Shown here piece by piece: positions 1 through 8,492 of a stretch of 64,000 nt of DNA. The position numbers were made by a program, and so were the translations under genes. The stretch comes from Tetraselmis striata (taxonomy: Eukaryota > Chlorophyta > Chlorodendrophyceae > Chlorodendrales > Chlorodendraceae): the NCBI GenBank assembly GCA_006384855.1, contig VCJN01003222.1, forward strand, positions 496,001-560,000. The letters run 5' to 3'. Below the pieces are notes generated by a model that saw only the letters and a program-made list of their open reading frames with translations, was not told where the DNA came from and searched no databases. Within the stretch, counting starts at the first letter, position 1. The number at the start of each line of letters is the position of its first letter.

Positions 1-1635
1 GTTTTGACGGGCCAGACGTTCAGAGAAGAAATCGATGCAATAAAACAAACGCCCGTGATCGACACCGTGGCCGGGAGGATCCGGAACGCCGTCCGAAGGA
101 TAGTGAGGATGTCGGTAAAGTGCGGCGACCCCATCATCCAGGGGGACTACGCGCCCGATAACATCGACGAGTACATTGAGGAGGTAGTTAGGCCGATGAG
201 CACGATCGGGGTGTTCGCCGTGATCAAGCGGCGCCAGGAATCTGACGCTTCACTCCCCCATGTGGACTTCGTGATCACCGTGCGGGGGTCCTCCGACATA
301 GTGGACTTTTACCACGACGGCCAGATGGGGACCGTGCACGCGGCCATGATGATTCACGGCAAGGCGGCGCAGCTGCCCCAGCGGTTCAAGCTGACCCTTC
401 TGATCGTCGACGCGATGATCATGGAGATAAATCACACGTTCCTCGGCGCCAGCGGCGACAAGACCATACAGTCCCTGTTCAACAGCACAAGTCCTACATT
501 TGGCAAGGAGATTCACGTCACGGGGCACAGTCTGGGCGGCTCGCTTGTGCTAAACTGGAGGAGCGGGAGCACCGTTCTTACGCAGAAGAAGGACCGGGAG
601 GATGCGTTGGATAGCAACACGTTGAAACAGTTTCAAAGCATTTTTGAAAAACGGGACGGTGCCGCTGGTCCCGGTGATCTAAATGACAGAATCAGCACGT
701 GGGCGTTCTCGCCCTTCATCAACACGTCCCGGTGGACTGCTCACAACAGAACGCTCGTCACGGGGATAGCAGGCGACCTCGTGTTCTGGAGGAAGAGTCA
801 GCACGCGGACGTCACGCTGCATTTCTCGGAGGCCACGTGGCTCCAAAAGCACATGCTGGACTGTTTGCTGATCGCGTTTGCGCTCATGAGCACGGTGTTC
901 ACTCGTGCCCCCCATCCGCCCGGGCATCCGTTTCCGTCCGGAAACATCCGGAAGCACATACCTCGCACGAGAAATGCATCGGACCCGCATGCGGCCCACG
1001 CTGTCGAGCCTGGGCCGAGCGAGAAAAATGCTTACGACTTCCACGCCGCGTTGCTTGAATACATCAGAGGATTGAATACACTGGATAGGGAGTACAGAAC
1101 TAAATTCAATGGCGCCGGAACAGCTTCCGGGGGGGGCGGTGACGGATTCATCGAGCGGATGAGAGCAGAAATCGAAAGTCTCGACGCGGCGATCAAGAAC
1201 ACCGATGATGTGATCCGAGAGACCTTAAGAAGTATACGGTCCGAAATCGACATTGCCATCGCCGGTGCCGCAGAACTGCACGATAAAACCGCACAACTGG
1301 AAGCAAGTGAGCTTGTAAGTGAGCTCTCGGAGTTTTCGGACCAAGCCCGGACGTTCGCTGAAACACAAATTCTTACAAAGGAAGAAGCCGCCGAGCAGCA
1401 GGGTCTCCGGGCCAACGAAGCCGCCGCGCGCCGGCGCGAGCCCAGCAATACAAAGGCTTTTGCACGTCTTAGAGCTGCGTTGGATGCGGCAAATGCACAC
1501 GGAAGGCAGGAACCGGACAGTTCTGCGTACGGCGGCGGTCCGGCCGGTTCCTCCTCCCCCCTCGTGACGGCGGTCCTGACTCTGGTGACCGCGGTGGCGG
1601 CGTTTGCCCCCCGGCGCTTTTCTATTGCGCCATGA
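1..1635 (+). CDS. Lipase class 3-like alpha/beta hydrolase with C-terminal membrane anchor (5' end outside window)
   Basis: The frame is open at the left edge and the first candidate codon inside the window is a TTG at 4, so the start is probably missing. Counting from that codon, GHSLGG at residues 174-179 is the nucleophile elbow of class 3 lipases (Ser176). An Asp in a GDLVFW context (about 258) and a His in an LQKHML context (about 283) fit the rest of the catalytic triad. Residues about 380-480 are rich in charged and Ala/Leu heptads and look like a coiled coil. A hydrophobic stretch near the C-terminus (about 522-537) could be a membrane anchor. The family hydrolyses acyl-glycerols or phospholipids. 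In a virus this could help membrane entry or exit, which is inference. The substrate cannot be read from the sequence. Confidence 0.7.
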   Translation, partial: VLTGQTFREEIDAIKQTPVIDTVAGRIRNAVRRIVRMSVKCGDPIIQGDYAPDNIDEYIEEVVRPMSTIGVFAVIKRRQESDASLPHVDFVITVRGSSDIVDFYHDGQMGTVHAAMMIHGKAAQLPQRFKLTLLIVDAMIMEINHTFLGASGDKTIQSLFNSTSPTFGKEIHVTGHSLGGSLVLNWRSGSTVLTQKKDREDALDSNTLKQFQSIFEKRDGAAGPGDLNDRISTWAFSPFINTSRWTAHNRTLVTGIAGDLVFWRKSQHADVTLHFSEATWLQKHMLDCLLIAFALMSTVFTRAPHPPGHPFPSGNIRKHIPRTRNASDPHAAHAVEPGPSEKNAYDFHAALLEYIRGLNTLDREYRTKFNGAGTASGGGGDGFIERMRAEIESLDAAIKNTDDVIRETLRSIRSEIDIAIAGAAELHDKTAQLEASELVSELSEFSDQARTFAETQILTKEEAAEQQGLRANEAAARRREPSNTKAFARLRAALDAANAHGRQEPDSSAYGGGPAGSSSPLVTAVLTLVTAVAAFAPRRFSIAP

Positions 1636-1724
1636 GTCGTCTTTGAGTCCGAACGGAACCAGCCGGACGCGAACGGCATCTCCCAGAGGCGCACAGAGAT
1701 AACGATTAGATAAAAGCTCGGTTC

Positions 1725-3272
1725 TCACATGAGAACCTCATCGGGCGTCGGGCAGCCGTTGTCTATGGCCCACCGGAGCACCTCCGTGTGGCCTCCTTCG
1801 GCCGCGTACTGGCAGGTGAACGCGTCCCACGGGCATCCCCCGGCTCTGAGCCACTGTAGAACCTCCAGGTGGCCGCAGCGAGCCGCTTCGGCGCAGGTGT
1901 CCTCGTCCCACGGGCAGCCGTTGTCTCTGGCCCACTCCATAATGTGCATGTGGACTCCGCGGCATGCTTCGTCAAAGACCTCGGCGTCCCACGGGCAGCC
2001 GTTGTCTCTGGCCCACTTGAGCACCTCGAGGTGGCCTCCGCGGGCAGCGTATCGGCAGGTGAATGCGTCCCAGGGACAGCCCTCGGTTCTGAGCCACTGC
2101 AGCACCGCCAGGTGGCCTCCGCGGGCTGCGTACGCACAAGTGTCTTCGTCCCAGGGGCAGCCGTTGTCTCTGGCCCACCGGAGAACCGCCATGTGGCCTC
2201 CGTTGGCTGCCTTGGCAAAGACCGCTGCCTCCCACGGGCAGCCGTTGTCTCTGGCCCACTGGAGCACCTCCAGGTGGCCTGCAGCGGCTGCGTATGAACA
2301 GGTCATCTCGTCCCAGGGGTAGCCGTTGTCTCGGGCCCACCGGAGAACATCCAGATGGCCTCCGAATGCTGCGCACGCGCAAGTGTCCTCGTCCCAGCGG
2401 CAGCCGTTGTCTCTGGCCCACCGGAGCACCTGCAGGTGGCCTTCCCGGGCTGCGCACGCGCAGGTATCGGCGTCCCAGGGGCAGCCGTTTACTCTGGCCC
2501 ACCGGAGCACCTGCAGGTGGCCTTCCCGGGCTGCGCACGCGCAGGTATTGGCGGCCCAGGGGCAGCCGTTGTCTACGGCCCACTGGAGCACCTCCAGGTG
2601 GTCGCCACGGGCTGCGTATGCGGCGGTCGCCTCGTCCCACGGGCAGCCGCACTGTCTGAGCCACTGCAGCACCTCCAGGTGGCCTGCTTCCGCTGCGTAC
2701 GTGCAGGTCAAGGAGTTCCACGGGCAGGCGTTACCGCGGGCCCACTGGATAATCTCCGGGTGGCCGGCACGGGCCGCTTCGGCACAGGTCATCTCGTCCC
2801 ATGCGCAGCCGCGGGCTTTGGCCCACTGGAGCACCTCCAGGCGCCCGGCGCGGGCCGCGTGGGCACAGGTGGTCTTGTCCCAGGGGCAGCCGTGGGCTCT
2901 GGCCCACCGGAGAATCTCCATGTGGCCGGCACCGGCTGCTTCGGCGCAGGTCAAGGGGCCCCACGGGCAGGAGTTGGAGACGGCCCACTTGAGCACCTCC
3001 AGGTGGCCTCCGCGGGCTGCTTCGGAACATGTCCTCTCGTCCCATCGGCAGCCGTTTCCTCTGGCCCACTTGAGCACCTCCAGGTGGCCGCCGCGGGCTG
3101 CGCACGCGCAGGTGTCCGCGTTCCACGGGCGCATTTTGGACCTGAGCCACTTGAGGACCTCCAGGCGGCCTTCGAGGGCTGCTTGGTTGCAAGGATTGTC
3201 GCTCTTTGAGAATGCGGCAAACAACATGCTCTCCATGGCGAGATGTGAATGTATGTCCGGAGACGACGCCAT
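1725..3272 (-). CDS. Ankyrin-like repeat protein (CPWD type)
   Basis: The protein is about 515 residues and consists almost entirely of 27-residue repeats of the form GHLEVLKWARDNGCPWDE followed by TCACAARG, roughly 18 copies. This CPWD variant of the ankyrin repeat is very common in giant viruses and some protists, where such proteins act as protein-binding scaffolds, often as substrate adaptors. I chose the ATG at 3272 because it sits in a near-perfect CCGCCACCATGG context and is followed by a non-repeat leader; the frame runs further upstream but without repeats. No F-box or other catalytic domain is visible. The repeats are nearly identical at the DNA level, so the antisense strand is also open over much of the gene. 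The target is unknown. Confidence 0.85.
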   Translation of the reverse strand: MASSPDIHSHLAMESMLFAAFSKSDNPCNQAALEGRLEVLKWLRSKMRPWNADTCACAARGGHLEVLKWARGNGCRWDERTCSEAARGGHLEVLKWAVSNSCPWGPLTCAEAAGAGHMEILRWARAHGCPWDKTTCAHAARAGRLEVLQWAKARGCAWDEMTCAEAARAGHPEIIQWARGNACPWNSLTCTYAAEAGHLEVLQWLRQCGCPWDEATAAYAARGDHLEVLQWAVDNGCPWAANTCACAAREGHLQVLRWARVNGCPWDADTCACAAREGHLQVLRWARDNGCRWDEDTCACAAFGGHLDVLRWARDNGYPWDEMTCSYAAAAGHLEVLQWARDNGCPWEAAVFAKAANGGHMAVLRWARDNGCPWDEDTCAYAARGGHLAVLQWLRTEGCPWDAFTCRYAARGGHLEVLKWARDNGCPWDAEVFDEACRGVHMHIMEWARDNGCPWDEDTCAEAARCGHLEVLQWLRAGGCPWDAFTCQYAAEGGHTEVLRWAIDNGCPTPDEVLM

Positions 3273-3642
3273 GGTGGCGGGGGGTGCGGGAAACTGGGTG
3301 TAGGTTCGGTGGAATGGTGCGACGTTCACAAAATGTAGTTGTCGCTCTTGTGCGGGGGCGCGGTCCCCCGGACGCGCCATTATCGGACGCTCTCCTCACC
3401 TGCGCCTGCCGGCGGCGGCCCCCATCAAGCCCGGCGCCCCTGCCGCCAACACAAAGACGCACGCGTTTGGCACGCGCTTGGCTCCGGGTGTTGCCTCCGG
3501 GCGTTGCCTCCGGGCCAGCCTCAACGCTTGCCCCCGGGCCGACCTCCGCGCCGACCTTTTCGTAGGCCGCATGCCAAGGCAGACGTAATCGCCGAGGTGG
3601 CGCGCGCCGTGGCGCGGCTCGAGCGGCGCGGGTGAAGGGAGG
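3273..3642. other. Intergenic region between divergent genes
   Basis: About 370 bases between the starts of the ankyrin gene and the next plus-strand gene. It must hold both promoters. I see GC-rich sequence with short imperfect repeats of a TGCCTCCGGGC type near 3490-3550, but no clear TATA box and no credible coding frame. Confidence 0.4.
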
Positions 3643-4425
3643 ATGACGGGCGGGTTGGTCCGGCCGCTCAAGCAGCTGTGCGCGGAGGCGCTGTTCCGGT
3701 CGGTGTTTTTCCTGCGCCCGGACGAGCCCCGCGACGTCTTCCTCGACTACCTGAGCGTGCCGTGGAAGGACGGCTCCACGCTCGACGAGTGGGCGGCGCT
3801 CATGATGGAGACGGGCGTGTACCACGGGGCGGCCGAGGCGGGGGACGCGCTGGCGCGCCTGTGCCGCGAGGCCGAGCCGCGCTACCCGTGGTGCTTTGCG
3901 CTGCGCGAGCAGCCCTGGCACCTGCTGGCGTGGGAGGTGTGGTGCTTTTGCGTGGCGAGGTGGGTGCGGGAAAACGACCTCGCGAGCGTCTCGCACCTGC
4001 CGTCCACCCCGCCGCTGGACCACCGCCACGCGTACGCCGTGACCGGCCCCTCGAGCGCCGCCCGCCCGGACGTGCTGCACGCCTACATCGACTCGCGGCG
4101 GCCGGGCGCGCTGCCGCAGGACTGGCTTTGCCTGCTGGTGCGGCCCGAGATGTGGCGGCGGGACGTGTTCACGGCGTGGGTGACGCGGTCGCGGTGGCCC
4201 CCGCACACGGAGGCGCGCCTGCTGACGTCCGCCGTCCGGACGGCGGCCGCCCACGACAACCTCGCCGCCATCGGCGCGGTGCTCGACCTCGCGGATCGCG
4301 ACCCGGACATGCGCGAGCGGTTTTGGACCCGCGTCGAGATCGAGGACGCCCACCGGGAGATCATCGGCGCGTACCGCCGCGGCGCAGAGAGCCGCTCCCG
4401 CGGCCCGCCCCCGAAAATCGCGTGA
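3643..4425 (+). CDS. Unrecognised protein, 260 residues
   Basis: An ATG-initiated frame whose composition looks like a folded protein: scattered Trp, Cys and aromatic residues (for example WCFALREQPWHLLAWEVWCF around residues 83-102) and a predicted mostly helical character. The segment near 195-235 (TEARLLTSAVRTAAAHDNLA, then AIGAVLDLADRDPDMRERFW) resembles a degenerate helical repeat of ankyrin or similar type, but no family is recognisable. The C-terminus is short, basic and Pro-rich. The longer opposite-strand frame over this region (2731-4353) has a simple Arg/Pro/Gly-biased composition and is treated as a shadow. No function is assigned. Confidence 0.6.
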   Translation: MTGGLVRPLKQLCAEALFRSVFFLRPDEPRDVFLDYLSVPWKDGSTLDEWAALMMETGVYHGAAEAGDALARLCREAEPRYPWCFALREQPWHLLAWEVWCFCVARWVRENDLASVSHLPSTPPLDHRHAYAVTGPSSAARPDVLHAYIDSRRPGALPQDWLCLLVRPEMWRRDVFTAWVTRSRWPPHTEARLLTSAVRTAAAHDNLAAIGAVLDLADRDPDMRERFWTRVEIEDAHREIIGAYRRGAESRSRGPPPKIA

Positions 4426-4562
4426 CGGAAGAAACCAACGTGTCGCAGGAGACGGCGCGCACGGTCGCGACGTGGCTCAAGCGTCCGGGCCATGCGCTGC
4501 ATCATACGGGAATGGCGGCAATCTGACATCCGGTCGCACCGCACGTTCGGTCGGTGTCCCTG

Positions 4563-4700
4563 CTAGCCCGGCGCGTCCCGGCCGCCACGCATCGGAGGGG
4601 GGTCGGGAGGGCCGGCCCGGCGAGGGGCGTAGTTGAGCAGGTAGGTGGCGCTGGCAAGGAACGCGGCTCCGGACACCAGGGCCATGAGGCTCGCGTTCAT
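4563..4700 (-). CDS. Small single-pass membrane protein
   Basis: A 45-residue protein starting at the ATG at 4700. Residues about 5-22 form one hydrophobic segment (LMALVSGAAFLASATYLL), followed by a short Pro/Arg-rich tail. The frame is open far upstream to 5063, but that part crosses the direct repeats at 4789-5018 and has a low-complexity composition, so I took the inner ATG. Very small single-pass proteins are common in the inner membrane of nucleocytovirus particles; assigning it there is only inference. Confidence 0.45.
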   Translation of the reverse strand: MNASLMALVSGAAFLASATYLLNYAPRRAGPPDPPPMRGGRDAPG

Positions 4701-4788
4701 TGTGATCGGTTGTGTGTGGGAGGCAGGAGGTTGAAGGTTCACGGCACAGAAGCAGGAGCGCCAGGCCGTCCGGCCTCTCCGCATGGCC

Positions 4789-5018
4789 GGGAGTTTAAAT
4801 TGAGCGCGGCGTGGCCGCCGGGCACGCATTCCATTCCCCTGACCCGCAAGAGATCCAGAGACGGCCTCCCTCTCCGGGTCCGCCGGGCACGCATTCCATT
4901 CCCCCCTGTCTGGACGCGCCCCCTGGTCGGGAGTTAAAATTGAACGCGTCATGGCCGCCGGGCACGCATTCCATCCCCTGACCCGCAAGAGAGCCCGAGG
5001 CGGCCTCCCTCCCGGGCA
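4789..5018. repeat. Intergenic direct repeats of about 140 bp
   Basis: A unit beginning GGGAGTTTAAATTGAGCGCG at 4789 recurs at 4929 with few changes. Within it, GGGCACGCATTCCATTCCCC followed by TGACCCGCAAGAGA and CGGCCTCCCTC is present near 4817, 4884 (core only) and 4959. The array lies just upstream of the OTU-like gene and downstream of nothing else on that strand, so it may act in regulation, but this is not shown. Confidence 0.6.
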
Positions 5019-5094
5019 ACCATTCGAGTCCTCCAGCATGCGAGAATGCAAGGGCGTGTCCAAGCGCCGCCCGCCGCTGCCCTCCTAGGGGCAC

Positions 5095-5661
5095 GTGTCG
5101 ATCCGGACGGCGATCCGGAGGCTGCAGGAGAAGGCCGCAGCGGTCGAGGTGTTGCCGTTGCGGGGCAACTTTGACGTCGACGGGGCGAGTCTGCGCATCG
5201 GCGACGATCGGTACGAGATGATAAAGGTGCCGCCGGACGGGAACTGCGCGTTCGACACGATGCTCTACATCGTGCACACGGTCGTGAACATGGCGCCGTG
5301 GAAGGGCCCGGCCGACGCGTACGAGAAAACCAACCTGGGCGGGCCGGACGAGCTGCGCAAGGCCTTGGACGCGTATCGAGAGGGGCTTCCCCGCGAGGAC
5401 GGGTGGGGCGACCAGTTCGACTGGGTGGTGTTCTGCGCGATGTTTGGCGTCACGGTCCACGTGGTGAGCTACGAGGTCACGGCCGTGGGGTTCGGCAACG
5501 AGACGCACAGCGTCATCACCCCCGAGGCCCTGGGGAGGGAGGCGTTCCTGCCGGCGTTCTCGCGGGTGCACCGCGACTCGGTCAACATCGGGCTCCACGC
5601 CTACGTGTGCAACCACTACGGGAAGCACTACGACCCGATGCGGCTGATCGAGCGCGCGTGA
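5095..5661 (+). CDS. OTU-like cysteine protease (putative deubiquitinase)
   Basis: About 188 residues. The hallmark is PPDGNCAFDTMLY (Asp48, Cys51 counted from the GTG at 5095), matching the catalytic D-G-N-C loop of OTU-family cysteine proteases, and a C-terminal HYGKHYDPM that offers the catalytic His. The central aspartate-rich, aromatic segment (GWGDQFDWVVFCAMFGVTVHVVSY) resembles the OTU beta-strand core. OTU proteases remove ubiquitin or ubiquitin-like proteins; viral versions counter host signalling. The start is unclear: the frame offers a GTG at 5095 right after an in-frame stop codon, or an ATG at 5218 only a few codons before the active-site loop, which would give an unusually short N-terminal part. 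Confidence 0.7.
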   Translation: MSIRTAIRRLQEKAAAVEVLPLRGNFDVDGASLRIGDDRYEMIKVPPDGNCAFDTMLYIVHTVVNMAPWKGPADAYEKTNLGGPDELRKALDAYREGLPREDGWGDQFDWVVFCAMFGVTVHVVSYEVTAVGFGNETHSVITPEALGREAFLPAFSRVHRDSVNIGLHAYVCNHYGKHYDPMRLIERA

Positions 5662-5792
5662 AGGCGAGAAGCGGCGGCGGCGGGTGGCTGGCCCGCGGGC
5701 GTTCGATCCCGCCGCGTTTTTTAGCGGCGAAAAAATAGCGCCGTGGAGTCCTCAAGGCGGCGCCGGTCCCGCGGGCGGGACGGACGGACGCG

Positions 5793-6302
5793 ATGGGGGG
5801 GGTGTCCGACGACCTGGGACTGGCGGTCAAGCTGTCGCTCGGCGACGTGCCGGCGGCGCGCGATATACTGAGGGCTGGGCGGGTTTCCCGCGACTCGAGT
5901 GCGGCGCTGCGCCACGCGATCGCCGGCGACCGTCCCGGCGTGGCCAGGATGCTGGTCTCGGAGGGGGTCATAGACGTGGCGAGTGTGGTGTGCGATGACC
6001 TGCTTGTAAGAACGTGCCACGTTGCCGCTGAGCTGCTGTCGTGCGGGATGGATCCGCCGGCGGGAATGCTCCGGACGCCGTTGGAGGTTGCGCTGTCCAA
6101 GGCGCTGGTGGACTGCCGGTCGACAGCGGCGGCGGCGGGGATGATGATGCGGATGTCGGAGCGGAACCCGGACGTGTACCGCCGTCTCCTGGCGGTGGCC
6201 GACATGGGGGCGAGCGGCCCGGAGCTGTTGCACCAGGTGCTCATGCTCGTCCAAGCCGGCGCGGACGCCCCCGAAACAGGAGATACACCAGCCACGCCGT
6301 GA
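5793..6302 (+). CDS. Unrecognised protein with degenerate ankyrin-like helices
   Basis: A 169-residue protein from the ATG at 5793. The N-terminal half (VPAARDILRAGRVS, then AALRHAIAGDRPGVARMLVSEG) has the helix-turn-helix spacing of ankyrin repeats without a clean consensus, and the rest is Ala/Met/Leu-rich and helical. Its 3' end overlaps the end of the convergent thiol oxidoreductase gene by about 60 bases. It could be a diverged ankyrin protein. No function is assigned. Confidence 0.5.
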   Translation: MGGVSDDLGLAVKLSLGDVPAARDILRAGRVSRDSSAALRHAIAGDRPGVARMLVSEGVIDVASVVCDDLLVRTCHVAAELLSCGMDPPAGMLRTPLEVALSKALVDCRSTAAAAGMMMRMSERNPDVYRRLLAVADMGASGPELLHQVLMLVQAGADAPETGDTPATP

Positions 6303-6726
6303 GGGCGATGAGGAGGAACGCGGACACGTAGAAGACCGCGCCCTTCATGTTGGCCCGGTCCACGGCCGGGTCGCCGTCGCCGTCGCCGCCGTGGATGTAC
6401 ACGTCCCGGACGTAGTCGGCGGTCATGGGCGGGCGGTTGAGCTTCTCGTTGACCTTGTTGTGGACGTTGACGGTCCAGTTGAAAAGGTCCTCCCGGTTGC
6501 CCAGCGCGGCCTCGACCGGGAGGGCGTCCGCGATGGCGATGTACCCCCGGCGGCACTCGGCGCACGGGATGACGGCGCGGAGGGAGTCGTAGAAGGCCTT
6601 GTACGCCTCCCGGACCTGGAGCGGCGCGTTGCGCGGGTAGCCGAGCGCCACCACGTGGATGGTGCGCCACATGGGCCCGCCCCAGACGTCGGGCGTGATG
6701 GTTTTCATTTGCGCCATCGCGCACAT
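6241..6726 (-). CDS. Erv1/ALR-family FAD-linked thiol oxidase (E10R-like)
   Basis: About 161 residues from the ATG at 6726 (a second ATG at 6717 is also possible). The redox centre is CAEC (Cys55-Cys58) after a W-G-x-x-M-W-R-T-I-H start typical of the family, followed by FNWTVNVHNKVNEKL, which matches the FAD-binding WxxxxHNxVN motif. A C-terminal hydrophobic segment (about 130-150) would anchor it in the membrane. In nucleocytoviruses this enzyme makes disulfide bonds in virion membrane proteins on the cytosolic side. Its gene lies head to head with a small membrane protein gene, separated by 76 bases. A glutaredoxin-like gene follows within 2 kb, consistent with a viral thiol-redox set. Confidence 0.9.
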   Translation of the reverse strand: MCAMAQMKTITPDVWGGPMWRTIHVVALGYPRNAPLQVREAYKAFYDSLRAVIPCAECRRGYIAIADALPVEAALGNREDLFNWTVNVHNKVNEKLNRPPMTADYVRDVYIHGGDGDGDPAVDRANMKGAVFYVSAFLLIALTAWLVYLLFRGRPRRLGRA

Positions 6727-6802
6727 TATTATTTCCGATCCCCCCTCCCCCCGCCGCGTCACCCGATTTGTTCCTTTTTCTTCCGCACTACTCAACATTC
6801 GA
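6727..6802. promoter_or_regulatory. Short divergent promoter region
   Basis: Only 76 bases separate the divergent starts of the thiol oxidase and the small membrane protein. The stretch is more AT-rich than its surroundings at both ends (TTATTATTTCC near 6726 and TTTGTTCCTTTTTC near 6768) with a C-rich middle. It must carry both promoters; no precise element is assigned. Confidence 0.35.
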
Positions 6803-7027
6803 ATGTACCACTTGCGAGTCGGCAGCTACATTGGGCCGGAGTATGTCGCGGTGGTGGAGGACGTGGTGCGGACCCTGATAATCCAGCTCGTCGTCCAGGC
6901 GCTGCTGGCGGCGATCGACCCCGACTCGGGCTTTTTCAGTCCGGTGTTTTGGTTGGTGCTTGGCTACGTCGTGCTGGGGACGATGGTCTACCACCTGGTG
7001 TTCAAGCGGCTGGTGGTCATCGTGTAG
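6803..7027 (+). CDS. Small two-segment membrane protein
   Basis: A 74-residue protein starting MYHLRVGSYIGPEY. Two hydrophobic segments are visible, about residues 22-38 (RTLIIQLVVQALLAAI) and 46-65 (SPVFWLVLGYVVLGTMVYHL). The ATG at 6803 is the first in frame within the short divergent promoter region; the open frame upstream runs through the oxidase gene on the other strand and is not likely coding. The pairing with a disulfide-forming enzyme suggests a virion membrane component, which is inference. Confidence 0.65.
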   Translation: MYHLRVGSYIGPEYVAVVEDVVRTLIIQLVVQALLAAIDPDSGFFSPVFWLVLGYVVLGTMVYHLVFKRLVVIV

Positions 7028-7288
7028 CCGGCGAGCGTCCAATGTACGGATTCCGTTAAACTCTCCGCCATCCCCCGGCTGCACCCCACCCCGGCCGGCA
7101 GTTGGGGGATGGCAAAGCAATCAAGCAAGCATCTATCCCGGGATCGGTGCTAGTTGGTCGTCGGAGCGGCTCGGGCGGTCGCCGTTCATCTCGGGCAGCG
7201 TCCGCGGACTCCGGGGCGCCCGTCCCCTCCACGTCTTGCCCGGGCAGCATCGCTCCAGACACGCACGCCGGCGGTCCGCCGTCCCAGG

Positions 7289-7401
7289 GCTCCTCTAGAG
7301 GCGTCCTCCGCCGTCCCGGGGCTCTAGAGGCCTCTAGAGGCGTCCTCCGCCGTCCCGGGGCTCTAGAGGCCTCTAGAGGCGTCCTCCGCCGTCCCGGGGC
7401 T
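7289..7401. repeat. Three copies of a 39-bp palindrome-bearing repeat
   Basis: The sequence CTCTAGAGGC doubled, then GTCCTCCGCCGTCCCGGGG, recurs with period 39 at about 7289, 7323 and 7362. Each unit contains CCTCTAGAGG, a perfect 10-bp palindrome. The last copy reaches the 3' end of the neighbouring minus-strand gene. Confidence 0.75.
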
Positions 7402-7675
7402 CGGGCGGACGGGGCCACACGATGTACTGGTGCTCGTGGTTCAGGGCCGCGATGTCCCGCAGCAGCGGCGCGTCGATGGTGGGGAACCCGTTCGCGGCCT
7501 TGCGGCGGACGCCGGCCGCGCCCACGCTCCGTAGCATGTGCGAAAAGTCTGGCTGGTGCTTGAGGCGCACCGCGACGCACTCCCCGTCGCCAAAGTCCAG
7601 CCGAACCGGCGGGGGGCGCGCCGCGCGTGGCGGCGGGGCCGGCGCGGGCGCGCGGCACGCGACCCTCGGCACCAT
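7373..7675 (-). CDS. Unrecognised 100-residue protein
   Basis: It starts at the ATG at 7675, which overlaps the TGA stop of the upstream gene as TGATG, an arrangement that supports both frames as real. The first 25 residues are Ala/Pro/Arg-rich. The rest (VRLDFGDGECVAVRLKHQPD, then SHMLRSVGAAGVRRKAANG and NHEHQYIVW) looks like a small folded domain. The C-terminal codons run into the 39-bp repeat. I recognise no family. Confidence 0.5.
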   Translation of the reverse strand: MVPRVACRAPAPAPPPRAARPPPVRLDFGDGECVAVRLKHQPDFSHMLRSVGAAGVRRKAANGFPTIDAPLLRDIAALNHEHQYIVWPRPPEPRDGGGRL

Positions 7676-7986
7676 CAGGGCGATCCGTCGTTTTTGTCCG
7701 GAGGCACGTCGTTGTCGCGCCCGTTATGTGGGTCGCGCGTCGCGTCGCGCCGCGCCGCGCGGTACATGTTCCACTGTAGCGCGAAGTACAGCGTCGCCCC
7801 CGCGTAGGCGGCCTTGAGGGCCGGGGCCGTGAGCTCCCGGAAGAGATGCGCGTCGAAGGTGTGGGGGCCGAGCCCGGCAACCGCGAGCCCGCGCCCCCCT
7901 CCCCGTCCCCGGCCGGGGCCCGGGCCGAGGCCTTCTCCGGAGCGGGGCGGCCGGGGCCGGACGCGCCCCGGAGGGGGTCTCATCAT
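7675..7986 (-). CDS. Small protein with one hydrophobic segment
   Basis: About 103 residues from the ATG at 7986 (an inner ATG is at 7983, an outer one at 8001). The N-terminal 35 residues are Pro/Arg/Gly-rich. A moderately hydrophobic segment (ALKAAYAGATLYFALQWNMY) around residues 62-81 may span or lie along a membrane, and the tail is polar and charged. It ends in a TGATG overlap with the next gene, suggesting the two are expressed together. No family is recognised. Confidence 0.45.
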   Translation of the reverse strand: MMRPPPGRVRPRPPRSGEGLGPGPGRGRGGGRGLAVAGLGPHTFDAHLFRELTAPALKAAYAGATLYFALQWNMYRAARRDATRDPHNGRDNDVPPDKNDGSP

Positions 7987-8104
7987 AGTGCGAGCGTGCA
8001 TGCGAGCGAGCAAGCGAGAGGGCGAGCGAGGGAGGAAGCGAGCGCGCCAAGACTGATGGCTCGCGTTATGTGTCCTCCTACGTCAGAGCGTCGCGCGTGC
8101 TGGA

Positions 8105-8482
8105 ATGCCCATCGTGGTGTACGGCTACAGCTACTGCCCGTACACTGTGAGTGCGGCCAAGCTGGCAAAGGTCAGCATCGAGGACCCGGCCAGGCTGGGG
8201 TGCCCGAAGACCGAGATGGAGAAGGCGATGTTCCCGGCGATGATCCTGGCGCGGGAGCGCCGGAAGCACAGCACCGTGCCCCAGTGCTTCGACGTGGACC
8301 CAAAAACCGGAAAGTTCATTTTCATCGGCGGGTTCGACGACCTCGAGAAGTACGTCCCGCGGGGCAAGTCGGCGGGGGGCGGAAGGCGCCCGCCCGTGGC
8401 GAGAACGCGGGCCGCCCCGCCGGGGCCCGCCAGGGGCAAGGGCAAAGGCAAGGGCAAGGGGACGAAGGGGAAGAAGGCGTAG
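8105..8482 (+). CDS. Glutaredoxin-like thiol-disulfide oxidoreductase
   Basis: A 125-residue protein with MPIVVYGYSYCPYT at the N-terminus: a beta strand followed by the classical CPYT active site (Cys11). The segment around STVPQCFDVDPKTGKFIFIGG matches the glutaredoxin TVPQVFI and GGxDDL region, including the cis-Pro after Thr-Val and a GGFDDLEKY turn. The C-terminal 35 residues form a Gly/Lys/Pro-rich basic tail (GKGKGKGKGTKGKK) not found in ordinary glutaredoxins. Glutaredoxins reduce disulfides using glutathione. With the nearby Erv1-type oxidase it would complete a small viral thiol system. Confidence 0.85.
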   Translation: MPIVVYGYSYCPYTVSAAKLAKVSIEDPARLGCPKTEMEKAMFPAMILARERRKHSTVPQCFDVDPKTGKFIFIGGFDDLEKYVPRGKSAGGGRRPPVARTRAAPPGPARGKGKGKGKGTKGKKA

Positions 8483-8492
8483 GACCGCGCGT

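Noticed and set aside
1729-3303. Plus-strand frames opposite the ankyrin gene
   Set aside because: They reflect the repeat's antisense composition (Ser/Ala/His/Gln-rich). The minus strand carries the CPWD repeats.
2731-4353. A 540-codon minus-strand frame across the first intergenic region
   Set aside because: It joins ankyrin antisense-type and Arg/Pro-rich sequence with no domain, and conflicts with better-supported genes at both ends.
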